A stretch of 60,563 nt of DNA from an uncultured Pseudomonadota bacterium (lineage in GTDB: Bacteria > Pseudomonadota > Gammaproteobacteria > Ga0077536). The DNA lies in NCBI GenBank assembly GCA_903825645.1, contig CAIKBL010000043.1, forward strand, positions 1-60,563, written 5' to 3'. A program made the translations under genes and the position numbers. A model generated the notes under the pieces. That model searched no databases and had not been told where the DNA came from. It saw only the letters and a program-made list of their open reading frames with translations. Shown here piece after piece: positions 34,201 through 43,018 of the stretch; the stretch's first letter is position 1; every line of letters begins with the position of its first letter.

Positions 34201-35049
34201 GATGTTTCCACCGATGCATGAGGCGTCGGCTGAGGTCGGATCGACCGCAAACACAAAGCCGGCACGCTCGGCGACTTCCATAACACGCCGGGTGACCGCA
34301 CCGGCACCACAGCGGATCGTCGGCACGAGTTCGGTCACGCCCGGCAGGGCTTTCATCTCGACCGGCGAAAAAAAATCCAGCTTCTCCGTATTGATGACGG
34401 CCGACAGGCGTGAAAGGGGAACCGCCCCCCCCGTGTAGCCGGTCCCGCCGCCCCTGGGAATAATCGTCAAGTCGAGCGCAATACAGTCTCGCACGAGTTG
34501 CGCGGCTTCGATTTCGGAATCCGGGTTCAGGACAACAAAGGGATATTCCACCCGCCAATCCGTGGCGTCGGTGACATGCGAGACCCGAGCGAGACCATCG
34601 AACTGAATATTGTCACGCCGCGTGGTTCGGGACAGACGCCGCGACACTTTTGCGCGTAGCGCCGCATCCTCTTTGAACGTACGTTCGAAACACGTAATCG
34701 CAGCCAACGCTTTATCCAGCAGGAAACGAACTTTATTGTCGCGCTCCTGTTCAGCCTCTTCTGCAAACTCGTGCCGACGCTTATCTACCTCTGACAGCCG
34801 ATGGTGTAACGCCGAAATCAGTGCGGCGCGACGTTTCGGATTATCGAGCAGATCTTCCTGCAGATAGGGGTTGCGGGTGACGACCCAGATGTCGCCAAGC
34901 ACCTCATACAACATACGTGCCGATCGCCCCGTCCGACGCTCTGCACGAAGATCAAGGAGGACCCCCCAAGCCTCTTCGCCGAGTAGACGAATGACGATTT
35001 CGCGGTCCGAAAAAGACGTGTAATTGTAGGGAATTTCGCGCAGTTGCAT
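31237..35049 (-). CDS. fused FAD-linked oxidase/iron-sulfur oxidoreductase with DUF3683 N-terminus
   Basis: A 1270-residue protein with four parts. An N-terminal DUF3683-like region (residues 1-150) begins [20 protein letters not shown] GlcD-like FAD domain follows ([18 protein letters not shown], and [10 protein letters not shown]), with the C-terminal FAD-oxidase cap containing [13 protein letters not shown] and GEHGIGITK. Next come two 4Fe-4S motifs ([11 protein letters not shown] and [14 protein letters not shown]). It ends with two CCG-type Cys-rich domains ([21 protein letters not shown]). It probably oxidises a 2-hydroxy acid such as D-lactate or glycolate and passes electrons through the clusters to quinone. 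ATG 35049 is preferred over TTG 35052. Its substrate cannot be read from sequence. Confidence 0.85.
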   Translation of the reverse strand: MQLREIPYNYTSFSDREIVIRLLGEEAWGVLLDLRAERRTGRSARMLYEVLGDIWVVTRNPYLQEDLLDNPKRRAALISALHHRLSEVDKRRHEFAEEAEQERDNKVRFLLDKALAAITCFERTFKEDAALRAKVSRRLSRTTRRDNIQFDGLARVSHVTDATDWRVEYPFVVLNPDSEIEAAQLVRDCIALDLTIIPRGGGTGYTGGAVPLSRLSAVINTEKLDFFSPVEMKALPGVTELVPTIRCGAGAVTRRVMEVAERAGFVFAVDPTSADASCIGGNIAMNAGGKKAVLWGTAIDNLASWRMVGPSGHFIEVTRLDHNLGKIHDVAVARFSVQKFQLDGVTPEGIPEILTLPGGIFRKVGLGKDVTDKALGGLPGIQKEGCDGLITSACFIVHRMPKAIRTVCLEFFGQVRDSVPAIVEIRNFVDSASGAALAGLEHLDERYLKAVGYATKARRAGRPKMVLFADIAGPEDDDVARAASEVVRIANARGGEGFIAVSAEARKTFWLDRSRTAAIARHTNAFKINEDVVIPLERLGDYSDGIERINIELSIRNKLDLLTALDAYFLTELPLVQFEDRVPAQELLGDRVDQARLLLVQTRARWQFLLDNLDTPSASGSDPQLTYFSDLQDHSCRVSWKTEVRAALERIFDGVAFRRVLEGADGVHKKILRGRVFVALHMHAGDGNVHTNIPVNSDHYEMLHEANSAVARIMALAQFLGGVISGEHGIGITKLEFLEPAKIEAFREYKQRVDPDGRFNRGKLLAGGDLSNAYTPSFDLLGAESLILDQSDIGGISTSIKDCLRCGKCKPVCATHVPRANLLYSPRNKILATSLLIEAFLYEEQTRRGVSLRHFDEFGDVADHCTVCHKCVNPCPVDIDFGDVSVAMRNLLRKHGKKKFNPGTAVAMAFLTARDPATIKLARLLMVDVGYRLQRLGHRIAKSLGLLQAQTSAPPSTVGKTAIKAQVIHFINKPMPGGLPKRTSRALLDIEDKNLVPVIRNPAKVNEDSEAVFYFPGCGSERLFGQVGLATQAMLFEIGAITVLPPGYLCCGYPQTSAGQADQGQAIITNNRVLFHRVANTLNYLDIKTVIVSCGTCLDQLEGYEFDKIFPGCRLLDIHEYLLEKGVKLEGITGTRYLYHDPCHSPIRTQEPMKVVNALMGTSVGLNERCCGESGTLAVTRPDISTQVRFRKQEEMMSGVAIQRADGFKGDVKVLTSCPSCLQGLSRFDNDAGTTAGYIVVEIARHVLGEQWMPDYVAKANQGGIERVLL

Positions 35050-35138
35050 CAAGAAATGAGAATCAGGCTATGGGCCGGGGAAACGATCCGAATCTTACGC
35101 CTAACTGGCGCCTTTGCGCGTTATTTATCTCTTCTATC

Positions 35139-35154
35139 AAAAACCCCAACGGGG
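35139..35154 (-). terminator. small intrinsic terminator after the MFS gene
   Basis: On the minus strand CCCC-GTT-GGGG is followed immediately by five T residues, 90 bp past the MFS stop. The stem is only four base pairs, so efficiency may be low. It would separate the acyl-CoA unit from the flavin dehydrogenase gene. Confidence 0.35.
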
Positions 35155-35243
35155 CGGCCGGGTGCTGACTACCCAACGCCAGAATAAGGCCTTCCCAAGG
35201 AGCGGCCATCCGCTTGCATAAAAAATCCCACCCGGGAGCTCGT

Positions 35244-36632
35244 TTACACTAAACGCATCCGCCCCCTCGCGAGGGAGCAAAATATCGCCGGCACACACAA
35301 AACAGCGGCGATCAGGAAACTCAAGTGAAGCGTGAGATTCAACGCGGGGTAGGTGGCCGGCGTTATTTGCACGCGGCCCATGGTCAGCCCGAAGGAAATA
35401 GCCACCAGTCCCATGCTACCGAGCTGTCCCAGAACCCGCATCGTCGCCACAACCGCGCCCGCAGTACCGTACAAACGCTTATCAACGCCGCTCATGATGG
35501 CGTTGACGTTCGGCGATGAAAACAGACTGAATCCCAAGCCCGTCGTCAGGAGGCATACCACAGCGATTGCCAGGGATGATTCCGGCTGCAGGCGCGAGAG
35601 CATAAAAAGGCCAACCGCGGTGGTGGCGATCCCCCAGGTCGCGATGACACGCGGCTCGATCCGATCGGAAAGCCGTCCCGCGAGTGGCGAGAGCATCGCA
35701 GACATCAAGGGTTGCGCGAGCATCACCAAACCCGCCTGCGTGGGCGCCAAGCCCTTCAAGTATTGCAAGTACAGGCTGACCAGTACGAGCGTGGAGTAGG
35801 TGGTCGCGTACATCAGCAAGGAAGCCAGCGACGAGAGCGCAAACACGCGATGGGTGTAGAACAGGCTAACGTCAAAAATCGGGTCAACACGACCACGCTG
35901 ATGCCGAAAAAAATATACCATTCCAAAGATCCCGACGGCGAACCCGAAGACACCGACCGGTGCCGGCAGATTCCCTGCCCCCCACATCAGACATACAATT
36001 GCCGCGGCGTAAAGTGCCGCCCCCGCAAAATCAAATCGCCCCGGATCTTCCACCTTCCACTCCTTCCGGAAGCGCGGAATACCCAGAAATAGGATCGCGA
36101 TCGTCAGCGGCAGATGCGACAAGAAGGCCGCTCGCCAGCCGAAGTGCTCAATCAACCAGCCCCCCACTAACGGCCCGCCAGTTAGGCCGAAGTAAACCGC
36201 CGAAACCAGTATGCCGATAGCCTGTCCACGCTGCTCGGGAGGATAGACCGAGCTGAGGATCGCGATCTGGGTCGAGTAAATCATCGCGGCACTCATTCCC
36301 TGAAACGCCCGACAAAGAAGTAACCCCGGCGCATCGGTTACGTAGACGGTCAGCAACGAAGACAGAATGAGCAGGACAGTGCCGAACGTAAAGACACGCT
36401 TACGTCCGAACAAATCCGCCACACGGCCGAAGGCGAGTACGGTTGCCGCACTTGCGGTAAGAAAACTCAACTGCACCCAACTCAGGAGAACCGCATCAAT
36501 ATGGAGGTCGCGCGCGACCGACGGAAGCGCGACGTTGACAGAAGAGAGCATGAGCGGCAAAGCGAACGAGCTCGCCACTAGCGTTATTAATACGCTGCGT
36601 GGCGTGGGCTCATCTGCCACAATTTTACTCAA
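35244..36632 (-). CDS. MFS transporter, DHA2/EmrB-QacA type
   Basis: A 462-residue membrane protein with about 14 hydrophobic segments. The N-terminal SSVNVALPSVARDLHID is the classic DHA2 motif, followed by GRVADLFGRKRVF (MFS motif A) and GGPLVGGWLIEHFGWRAAF (motif C). It may export a toxic acid or import the substrate of the adjoining acyl-CoA pathway. The start is TTG at 36632, overlapping the ligase stop by eight bases, which argues for translational coupling. It is the last gene of the unit that begins at the LysR intergenic region. Confidence 0.85.
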   Translation of the reverse strand: MSKIVADEPTPRSVLITLVASSFALPLMLSSVNVALPSVARDLHIDAVLLSWVQLSFLTASAATVLAFGRVADLFGRKRVFTFGTVLLILSSLLTVYVTDAPGLLLCRAFQGMSAAMIYSTQIAILSSVYPPEQRGQAIGILVSAVYFGLTGGPLVGGWLIEHFGWRAAFLSHLPLTIAILFLGIPRFRKEWKVEDPGRFDFAGAALYAAAIVCLMWGAGNLPAPVGVFGFAVGIFGMVYFFRHQRGRVDPIFDVSLFYTHRVFALSSLASLLMYATTYSTLVLVSLYLQYLKGLAPTQAGLVMLAQPLMSAMLSPLAGRLSDRIEPRVIATWGIATTAVGLFMLSRLQPESSLAIAVVCLLTTGLGFSLFSSPNVNAIMSGVDKRLYGTAGAVVATMRVLGQLGSMGLVAISFGLTMGRVQITPATYPALNLTLHLSFLIAAVLCVPAIFCSLARGRMRLV

Positions 36633-38256
36633 GCGACTTCCGTTCCCATTCGTGTTCGCGCAGCTCTATTCGCCTAATCTTGCCACTGACCGTCTTCGGT
36701 AACAGTGTCACAAATTCAATTTTTCGCGGGTATTTGTACGGCGCGGTCACGTGCTTGACGTGTTCCTGCAACGTTTTCGCGAGGTTCTCATCTCCGAGAT
36801 ATCCGGCCTTCAGCACTACAAAAGCCTTCACCACTTCTCCCCGCATCTCGTCAGGACTGGACACCACCGCGGATTCGGCCACGGCCGGATGTTCCAGTAA
36901 CGCACTCTCCACTTCAAAGGGACCAATCCTATAACCCGCCGAGTTGATCACATCGTCCGCTCTGCCCACAAACCAGAAATAGCCGTCAGCATCGACGTAG
37001 GCCCGATCTCCCGTGAGGTACCAGCCATGCCTGAAACATTGGCGCGTACGCTCCTCATCACCTCGATATTCTTTGAAAAGTCCCGGCGGCCAGTGCGGCT
37101 CGACCCGCACGGCAACATCGCCTTCGCGCGTCGGCGGCAAGACGATGCCATCATCATCGATGACCGCCAGATCGATCCCCGGCGACGGCTTGCCCATTGA
37201 GCCGAATCGCGGGGGGAGACAGGGAAAGCTGGCGCACAGCAAGACGGACTCGGTCTGACCATAACCGTCGCGGATGATGAGCCCGGTCGACTTCTGCCAG
37301 GTCTCGATGACTTCCGGATTAAGCGGCTCACCTGCACCCACCACATGCCGCAGATGCGGAAAGCTATACGTGTCGAGATCTTCCAATACCAGCATCCGGT
37401 AGATAGTCGGCGCTCCGCAAAAAATAGTGATCGGATAACGGGCCAACAACTCCAATGTGCGACGCGCATCGAAGGTATCGCTGTGGTGGATGAACAGGGT
37501 TGCACCACAATTCCAAGGTCCGAAAAAACTACTCCAGGCCGCCTTCGCCCAACCCGTATCACTCAAATTCCAGTGCAAATCGGACGGCCCTAAGTCGAGC
37601 CAGTATTGGCCCGTAATCCGGTGAGCGAGTCCATATCCCTGTGTCTGAATCGCCATTTTCGGGTAGCCCGTCGTGCCCGACGTGAAATAGCACAGCGCGT
37701 CGTCTCCAGGCCGCGTATCCGCCGCTGGATAATCCGTAGAGGCATTGGCCATCACGAATTCGTAATCGATCCAACCTGTGGGGGAACCATCGACACAGAG
37801 ACGGAGCTTGAGCAGCGCAGCGGCCTCAGGGATTTCATCCAGCTTAGCCGTCTGCTTCGCCTCTGTGATGAAGACACGCGCGCGGGCCGCTTCGATACGG
37901 TAGGCCAAATCCTTAGGCGCCAATTGTCCGGTACCAGGGGACACCAGCACCCCCATGCGCAAGCAGGCAATCATCACCTCCCACCACGCAACGAGTCGAG
38001 GAAGCATCACGATGACCGTATCGCCGCGTACAATCCCTGCCGCCGCGAGTACGTTACAGAGCCGGCGCGACCGTTCACTCATCTCCCGGTAGGTTATCCG
38101 TCGCTCGCGGCCCCCATCATCGACCCAGATCATCGCGAGCTTGTGTGGATCTGCATCCCCCCATGGATCAATGATATCCCGTGCAAAATTGAAGTGTGCC
38201 GGCGGTGCCCACTTAAAATTAGTGCGTTCAGCTGCGTAATCGATCATGTTCATCAT
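36625..38256 (-). CDS. acyl-CoA synthetase, medium-chain (MACS)/benzoate-CoA ligase-like
   Basis: A 543-residue ANL-superfamily ligase. Motifs: CYFTSGTTGYPKMAIQTQG (P-loop, about residues 190-208), DGYGQTES, HGWYLTGDRAYVDADGYFWF and a C-terminal catalytic Lys in LPKTVSGKIRRIELRE. The N-terminal FNFARDIIDPW and the WNLSDTGWAKAAWSSFFGPW segment are typical of the medium-chain/aryl acyl-CoA branch. It starts the pathway by activating a carboxylic acid for the dehydrogenases next door. It lies 13 bp after the large dehydrogenase gene. The substrate is not defined. Confidence 0.88.
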   Translation of the reverse strand: MMNMIDYAAERTNFKWAPPAHFNFARDIIDPWGDADPHKLAMIWVDDGGRERRITYREMSERSRRLCNVLAAAGIVRGDTVIVMLPRLVAWWEVMIACLRMGVLVSPGTGQLAPKDLAYRIEAARARVFITEAKQTAKLDEIPEAAALLKLRLCVDGSPTGWIDYEFVMANASTDYPAADTRPGDDALCYFTSGTTGYPKMAIQTQGYGLAHRITGQYWLDLGPSDLHWNLSDTGWAKAAWSSFFGPWNCGATLFIHHSDTFDARRTLELLARYPITIFCGAPTIYRMLVLEDLDTYSFPHLRHVVGAGEPLNPEVIETWQKSTGLIIRDGYGQTESVLLCASFPCLPPRFGSMGKPSPGIDLAVIDDDGIVLPPTREGDVAVRVEPHWPPGLFKEYRGDEERTRQCFRHGWYLTGDRAYVDADGYFWFVGRADDVINSAGYRIGPFEVESALLEHPAVAESAVVSSPDEMRGEVVKAFVVLKAGYLGDENLAKTLQEHVKHVTAPYKYPRKIEFVTLLPKTVSGKIRRIELREHEWERKSLE

Positions 38257-38269
38257 GAAATTCCCGTTA

Positions 38270-40069
38270 TTAGAACGCGTCGTCCGTCATACCAAGGCAG
38301 GTCTCATCACCGGCCGCCAACAAAGTGAGGCGCTCCGGAATTTTCGCCAATTCGTACCGATAGAAATACTGGCACGCCTGCAATTTTCCGCGATAGAAAC
38401 CCTGATCTTCACCCAGTGCATTGCCGCCAACAGCACTCGCGAGGATCGCTTGCCGTAACCACAACCAAGCCACCACTACATGTCCAAAGGCATCGAGATA
38501 AATGCCGGCGTTGGCCATCGCGCGCACAGATTCCCCGTTTTCCCTTAAACTGTTCAGTGATTGAGTCGTAGCGACGAGTTGCTGGAAAATTTCCGCTAGG
38601 CTTGTGCAGTAGTCGGTGAGGCTCTTATGCAGAGCGCCTTCTTGGAGGGTGGCGGCGATTTCGTTGGCCAAGGCGGTGAGCGCTGCGCCGCCTCGCATCG
38701 AAACTTTGCGCCCCAGCAGATCAAGTCCATGGATTGCGTGCGCCCCTTCATGAATCGGGTTCAGGCGGTTATCGCGATAGAAGCGTTCGACGGGATAATC
38801 ACGGGTGTAGCCGGCACCCCCGTGGATTTGAATCGCGTGTTTGTTCGCCTCCAAACAGAATTCACCCGGCCAGCTCTTCGTAATGGGTGTCAGCAGATCT
38901 AGCAGCAAACCTACCCGGTCGACCTCTGCGGGATCTTCACTGGTCCGTTGGATATCGAGCAACCAAGCGCTGTACAACACCAACGCTAACCCACCCTCGA
39001 CCGCGGCCTTCTGTGCCAGCAGCAAGCGGCGGACATCAGCATGTGCGATCAACGGAACTTGTGGACTGGTGGGATCGCGATTCTCCGCCAAGCGGCCCTG
39101 CGGGCGTTCTCGGGCGTATTTGAGTGAATAAAGATATCCGGTATATCCCAGCGCAACGCCCCCCAGACCGACGCCTACACGCGCCTCATTCATCATGTGG
39201 AACATGTAGTTCAGCCCCTGATGGGCTTGCCCGATGAGATACCCCACGCAATAGCCGTGATCGCCCAGATTGAAAACCGTGTTAACGGTACCTCGATAAC
39301 CCATTTTGTGATTTAGACCAACGACGCGGGCATCATTTCGTGCACCCAAAGAACCATCATCATTGACCAGGAACTTGGGCACCAAAAACAATGAAATTCC
39401 TTTCACCCCGACAGGGCCGCCCGAAATCTTGGCCAGAACCATGTGGATGATGTTCTCCGACATGTCGTGCTCAGCTGCCGACGTCCACATTTTGTTACCC
39501 GTCAGAAGATAATGTCCCTCTGGCTGCAGGACAGCGCGGGTGCGGATATCGGCAAGGGACGATCCGGCCTGGGGTTCGGACAGCGCCATAGTGCCGTAGA
39601 ACCGACCACTGACCAGTGGTTCCAGATATTTTCTTTTTTGTTCTACTGAGCCGGACTGACTCAGGAGATTAGCGGCGGCGATGGTGATAAATGGGTAGGC
39701 GGTAGTTGAAATGTTCGCTGCACAAAAATACAGCGCGCAGCATTGGGCGATCGTCCAAGGCAACTGCATGCCACCGACATCGCTGTCGAAGGAAGCCCCC
39801 ATGAAACCCGCTTCAACATAAGCGTCAAGGGCTTCTTTTACCTCCGGAATGAGATGTACACGTGTCCCATCGAAGGTCGGCTCTTCTTCATCCACCTTCG
39901 CGGCATGGGTCGCGAACTTCTCCGTCGCGATAGCTTCCGCTGCATCAAGCGTCGCGTCATAAATAGCGCGATCTTGTCCTGCGTAGCGTGGCGCGCGAGT
40001 CAGGCGCTCTATTTGCAGAAATTCGTATAAAAAAAATTCGACGTCACGTCGATTCACTAAAAGGCTCAT
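38270..40069 (-). CDS. large acyl-CoA dehydrogenase (~600 residues, DmdC-like class)
   Basis: A 599-residue acyl-CoA dehydrogenase of the enlarged class that also includes 3-methylmercaptopropionyl-CoA dehydrogenase. Flavin/substrate motifs: TMALSEPQAGSSLADI, KMWTSAAEHDMSENI and GVGLGGVALGY. The likely catalytic Glu lies near AIQIHGGAGYTRDYPVERFYRD, which also carries the usual C-terminal signature. A C-terminal helical extension of about 120 residues follows. It desaturates an acyl-CoA and passes electrons to ETF. Ribosome binding site AGAAGG precedes ATG 40069. It lies between an SDR gene and the ligase gene. True DmdC function is only one possibility. Confidence 0.87.
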   Translation of the reverse strand: MSLLVNRRDVEFFLYEFLQIERLTRAPRYAGQDRAIYDATLDAAEAIATEKFATHAAKVDEEEPTFDGTRVHLIPEVKEALDAYVEAGFMGASFDSDVGGMQLPWTIAQCCALYFCAANISTTAYPFITIAAANLLSQSGSVEQKRKYLEPLVSGRFYGTMALSEPQAGSSLADIRTRAVLQPEGHYLLTGNKMWTSAAEHDMSENIIHMVLAKISGGPVGVKGISLFLVPKFLVNDDGSLGARNDARVVGLNHKMGYRGTVNTVFNLGDHGYCVGYLIGQAHQGLNYMFHMMNEARVGVGLGGVALGYTGYLYSLKYARERPQGRLAENRDPTSPQVPLIAHADVRRLLLAQKAAVEGGLALVLYSAWLLDIQRTSEDPAEVDRVGLLLDLLTPITKSWPGEFCLEANKHAIQIHGGAGYTRDYPVERFYRDNRLNPIHEGAHAIHGLDLLGRKVSMRGGAALTALANEIAATLQEGALHKSLTDYCTSLAEIFQQLVATTQSLNSLRENGESVRAMANAGIYLDAFGHVVVAWLWLRQAILASAVGGNALGEDQGFYRGKLQACQYFYRYELAKIPERLTLLAAGDETCLGMTDDAF

Positions 40070-40155
40070 AAAGACCTTCTACTCAGGGCGTTGGATGGTC
40101 CCGGTATTGTATAGGATCCGAGCTGCAAGACACGGGTGCCGACGACACCAGCCGG

Positions 40156-40920
40156 TTACCAGGCGGTCATGCCACCATCGAGTGCAAGACCTTGCCCATT
40201 CACATAGGACGATTCATCCGAGCACAACCACGCGATAGCGCGCGCGACTTCGTCCGGCTCCCCCATCCGTTTCATCGGACTGGCGTTGGCGAGCGACTCG
40301 TTGAGACGCGGCTTCGCGGCTACCATCCGCTTAACCATATCCGTGTTGGTGAAACTTGGACACACCGCATTGACCCGAATGCCCTGTGCGGCATATTCAA
40401 CCGCCGCAGTCCGCGTCAGTCCCATCACGCCGTGCTTACTCGCCGCATAACCCGCCAGCGCGGGCGCGCCACCCAAACCCGCAACGGACGCCGTGTTGAC
40501 GATAACGCCCGCTCCCTGCGTCAGCATCACGCGCAATTCATACTTCATGCACAAATAGACTCCTCGCAGGTTGACGGCAATAACCCTATCGAAATCGTCA
40601 TCGTCATGGTCGGCAAGGCGCGTATGTTTGTGCTCGATCCCTGCGTTATTAACCGCGCAGTCAATTCGTTCGAACCGCGCGAGCGTCGCGGCCACCAACG
40701 CCTGGACGCTCGCCCCATCGGTCACATCACAGCGCGTAAACCAAGCGTCTAACCCTAACTTTTGAAATTGACTAACAGCCTCCCAACCTGATACCTCATC
40801 GATATCAGACAACATGAGCCGGGCTCCCGCACTAGCCAAACACTGCGCCGTCACTAAGCCGATACCGTTTGCGGCACCGGTAATCAGCACAATTTTTCCA
40901 GCAAGCGAGTGGTCCATCAT
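40156..40920 (-). CDS. short-chain dehydrogenase/reductase
   Basis: A 254-residue classical SDR. NAD-binding TGAANGIG (residues 14-21), NNAG, catalytic Ser in VNTASVAG and the YAASKHG pair (Tyr, Lys) are all present, and the C-terminus ends LDGGMTAW. Asp (SDID) after the second strand favours NAD over NADP. In an acyl-CoA unit it would oxidise a 3-hydroxyacyl-CoA or cyclic alcohol. It lies 13 bp after the other SDR gene. Confidence 0.88.
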   Translation of the reverse strand: MMDHSLAGKIVLITGAANGIGLVTAQCLASAGARLMLSDIDEVSGWEAVSQFQKLGLDAWFTRCDVTDGASVQALVAATLARFERIDCAVNNAGIEHKHTRLADHDDDDFDRVIAVNLRGVYLCMKYELRVMLTQGAGVIVNTASVAGLGGAPALAGYAASKHGVMGLTRTAAVEYAAQGIRVNAVCPSFTNTDMVKRMVAAKPRLNESLANASPMKRMGEPDEVARAIAWLCSDESSYVNGQGLALDGGMTAW

Positions 40921-40933
40921 CAGTACTCGCGCA

Positions 40934-41698
40934 TCATGCCAGGTAGCCGCCGTCCACGGTCACAAAACTGCCGGTCGTGTAGCTCGCCGCATCGGAAACG
41001 AGGTACAGGACTGCACCGGCCATTTCACTCGGCTCCGCCGAACGACCAAGCGGCGTCCGGGCCCGCGCAGGCGCCAGAAACGTTTCATCATCGTGCAGGG
41101 CCTGTGCAAATTTAGTTTTGGTAACCCCGGGGATAAGGGCATTAACGCGGATATTGAATTCTCCACATTCGTTGGCGAAGGCTCGGGTCATGTTAAGAAT
41201 CCCCGCCTTGGTGATCGAATACACCGCCTGCTTATCCCCTGGCGTAATACCGTTAGCGGACGCCACATTCACTATCGCCCCTCCTCCGGTAGTTCGCATG
41301 CGCTTCGCTGCCTCCACCGACATGTAGAAATAACCGCGCAGGTTAACTTCCAGGGTCTTCTCGAAGGCTGAAACCGGCGTATCGAGGACGTGTCCATAAT
41401 AGGGATTGGCCACCCCGTTATTAATGAGGATATCGATCCGGCCATGTTGCTCGTCGACATGCCTAAAGATCGCCTCAATTTGCGCCAAATCGCCCAGGTG
41501 GCATGCATGTGGCGACGCTTTGCCACCGGCAGCAACAATCGAGTCTGCGACAGCTCGACAACCGTCTATTTTCCGGCTGGCGACAATCACATGCGCACCG
41601 TACTCCGCGAGGATCCGGGCGATGGCTTCGCCGATGCCGCGACTGCCCCCAGCCACGAGTGCAATCCTGCCATCTAAATCAAAATGATGTCGTGACAT
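40934..41698 (-). CDS. short-chain dehydrogenase/reductase with altered NNAG motif
   Basis: A 254-residue classical SDR: AGGSRGIG cofactor loop, catalytic Tyr and Lys in VYSITKAG, and VNVASANG for the Ser. The usual NNAG is replaced by NNGV in LINNGVANPYYG, a change seen in relatives of dehydrogenase/reductase SDR family member 4-like proteins, where the motif is NNAA. Arg after the second strand (VASRK) suggests NADP preference. It lies 10 bp after the first acyl-CoA dehydrogenase gene. Substrate unknown. Confidence 0.86.
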   Translation of the reverse strand: MSRHHFDLDGRIALVAGGSRGIGEAIARILAEYGAHVIVASRKIDGCRAVADSIVAAGGKASPHACHLGDLAQIEAIFRHVDEQHGRIDILINNGVANPYYGHVLDTPVSAFEKTLEVNLRGYFYMSVEAAKRMRTTGGGAIVNVASANGITPGDKQAVYSITKAGILNMTRAFANECGEFNIRVNALIPGVTKTKFAQALHDDETFLAPARARTPLGRSAEPSEMAGAVLYLVSDAASYTTGSFVTVDGGYLA

Positions 41699-41708
41699 CG
41701 TTTATGCC

Positions 41709-42908
41709 TCAGTCGATACGACCGCCACGCTCCACAATACGGCGCGCGACAGCCAGCTTGTGAACCTCATCGGGACCATCATAAATCCGGGACCCGCGGT
41801 CTTCTCGGTAGAAGAAGGACAACGGCGTGTAGTCGGTGATACCGAGTGCACCGTGTACCTGTATTGCCCTGTCCACGACTTTCATAAGGACATCCGCTAC
41901 ATGATATTTTATCATGCTGATGTCGTTACGGGCCTCTTTGGTTCCGACCTGTTCGATCCGCCAAGCCGTAAACAAGGTCATCAAGCGTGCCGCACGAATT
42001 TCAGCGGCGCATTCCGCAATCCAGGTCTTGATGAGATCACTGTCGGCCAGCCGCCGATCACCTTCCCCAATCACGCGCGTGGCCGCGCGCTGCGTCATCA
42101 GCTCGAGTGAGCGAGCACAAATACCAAGCCACCGCATGCAATGGTGAATACGTCCCGGCCCAAGCCGTGCCTGCGCCATACGAAAGCCTTCGCCTTCCCG
42201 GCCAAGCAGATTGTCATAAGGGACGCGGCAATTATCAAACGACACTTCACAGTGTCCGAACAAGCCTGTATTGGCATGCCCCATGATCGGGGTAGCCTTG
42301 TCGACGGTGTACCCCGGGGTTCCCGTCGGGACGAGGATAATGCTCTGGCGACTGTGCGGACCGCCGTTCGGATCTGTACACGCCATGACCAGATTGATGA
42401 TCGTGCCCTGTGCTCCGGTGATGAACCATTTTCTCCCGTTCAGAACCCACTCACTACCCTGCCGGACGGCGGTGGTAGAAAGAAAAATAGGGTTAGCGCC
42501 CGAATTATCGCGCTCGGTCATGACGAACGCGCTGCGCTCACCACCAACAACGCGGGGAAGCCATTCGGCTTTCTGCTGCGCACTGCCAAACAGGTGCAAG
42601 GTCTCGATATTGCCTGCATCCGGTGCATTGCACCCGAAACTATAATGTCCCAAGGGGGTGCGGCCGAGCACTTCTGAGACCAGCCCATGGTCAACTAGAT
42701 TCAGCCCCATGCCACCGTATTCCTCCGGGTGGTTAGGTGCCCAAAGACCGGCGTCCTTAATTTTTCTGCGCACGCGATTAAGCGGCTCAAACACGGCGTC
42801 AAAACCTTCCGTCAGAAAAACCGCTTCCAGTGGAATGACGTCATGGTCAATGATTTCACGCATCCTGCGTGTGATGTCGAGAATACGGGCATTCGGTTGA
42901 AAATCCAT
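41709..42908 (-). CDS. acyl-CoA dehydrogenase
   Basis: A 399-residue acyl-CoA dehydrogenase with AFVMTERDNSGANPIFLST and WVLNGRKWFITGA (flavin-binding middle domain), [14 protein letters not shown], and a C-terminal VHGALGITDYTPLSFFYR with DGPDEVHKLAVARRI. The R-IHH-MR-LG pattern matches ACAD11/ACAD10-like and related proteins acting on unusual acyl chains. It is the first gene of the minus-strand unit and lies 110 bp from the divergent lysR, with the 15-bp LysR motif between them. The other 430-residue dehydrogenase across lysR shares the same R-IHHCMR pattern, so the two are related. Confidence 0.9.
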   Translation of the reverse strand: MDFQPNARILDITRRMREIIDHDVIPLEAVFLTEGFDAVFEPLNRVRRKIKDAGLWAPNHPEEYGGMGLNLVDHGLVSEVLGRTPLGHYSFGCNAPDAGNIETLHLFGSAQQKAEWLPRVVGGERSAFVMTERDNSGANPIFLSTTAVRQGSEWVLNGRKWFITGAQGTIINLVMACTDPNGGPHSRQSIILVPTGTPGYTVDKATPIMGHANTGLFGHCEVSFDNCRVPYDNLLGREGEGFRMAQARLGPGRIHHCMRWLGICARSLELMTQRAATRVIGEGDRRLADSDLIKTWIAECAAEIRAARLMTLFTAWRIEQVGTKEARNDISMIKYHVADVLMKVVDRAIQVHGALGITDYTPLSFFYREDRGSRIYDGPDEVHKLAVARRIVERGGRID

Positions 42909-42973
42909 GGCGATCTCCGTTTGAGCGCAGGTGACGGGCAGTTGAATGGTACCATCCTAGAAACAGTCGGCTA

Positions 42974-42988
42974 ATTAGTCCAATCAAT
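42974..42988 (-). promoter_or_regulatory. candidate LysR operator, copy 1
   Basis: On the minus strand this reads ATTGATTGGACTAAT, with the T-N11-A spacing of LysR boxes and partial dyad symmetry (ATT...AAT ends). It lies between the divergent dehydrogenase and lysR starts. A second copy differing at one base lies at 44033-44047 upstream of the other dehydrogenase. Confidence 0.6.
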
Positions 42989-43018
42989 CTTGATAATGCT
43001 CGCACATAGAGGAGAGTG

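Noticed and set aside
38270-40069. Calling the large dehydrogenase and adjoining ligase DmdC and DmdB of DMSP breakdown
   Set aside because: The dehydrogenase size fits DmdC, but the ligase is of the medium-chain/aryl type rather than the FadD-like DmdB, and no DmdD is present.
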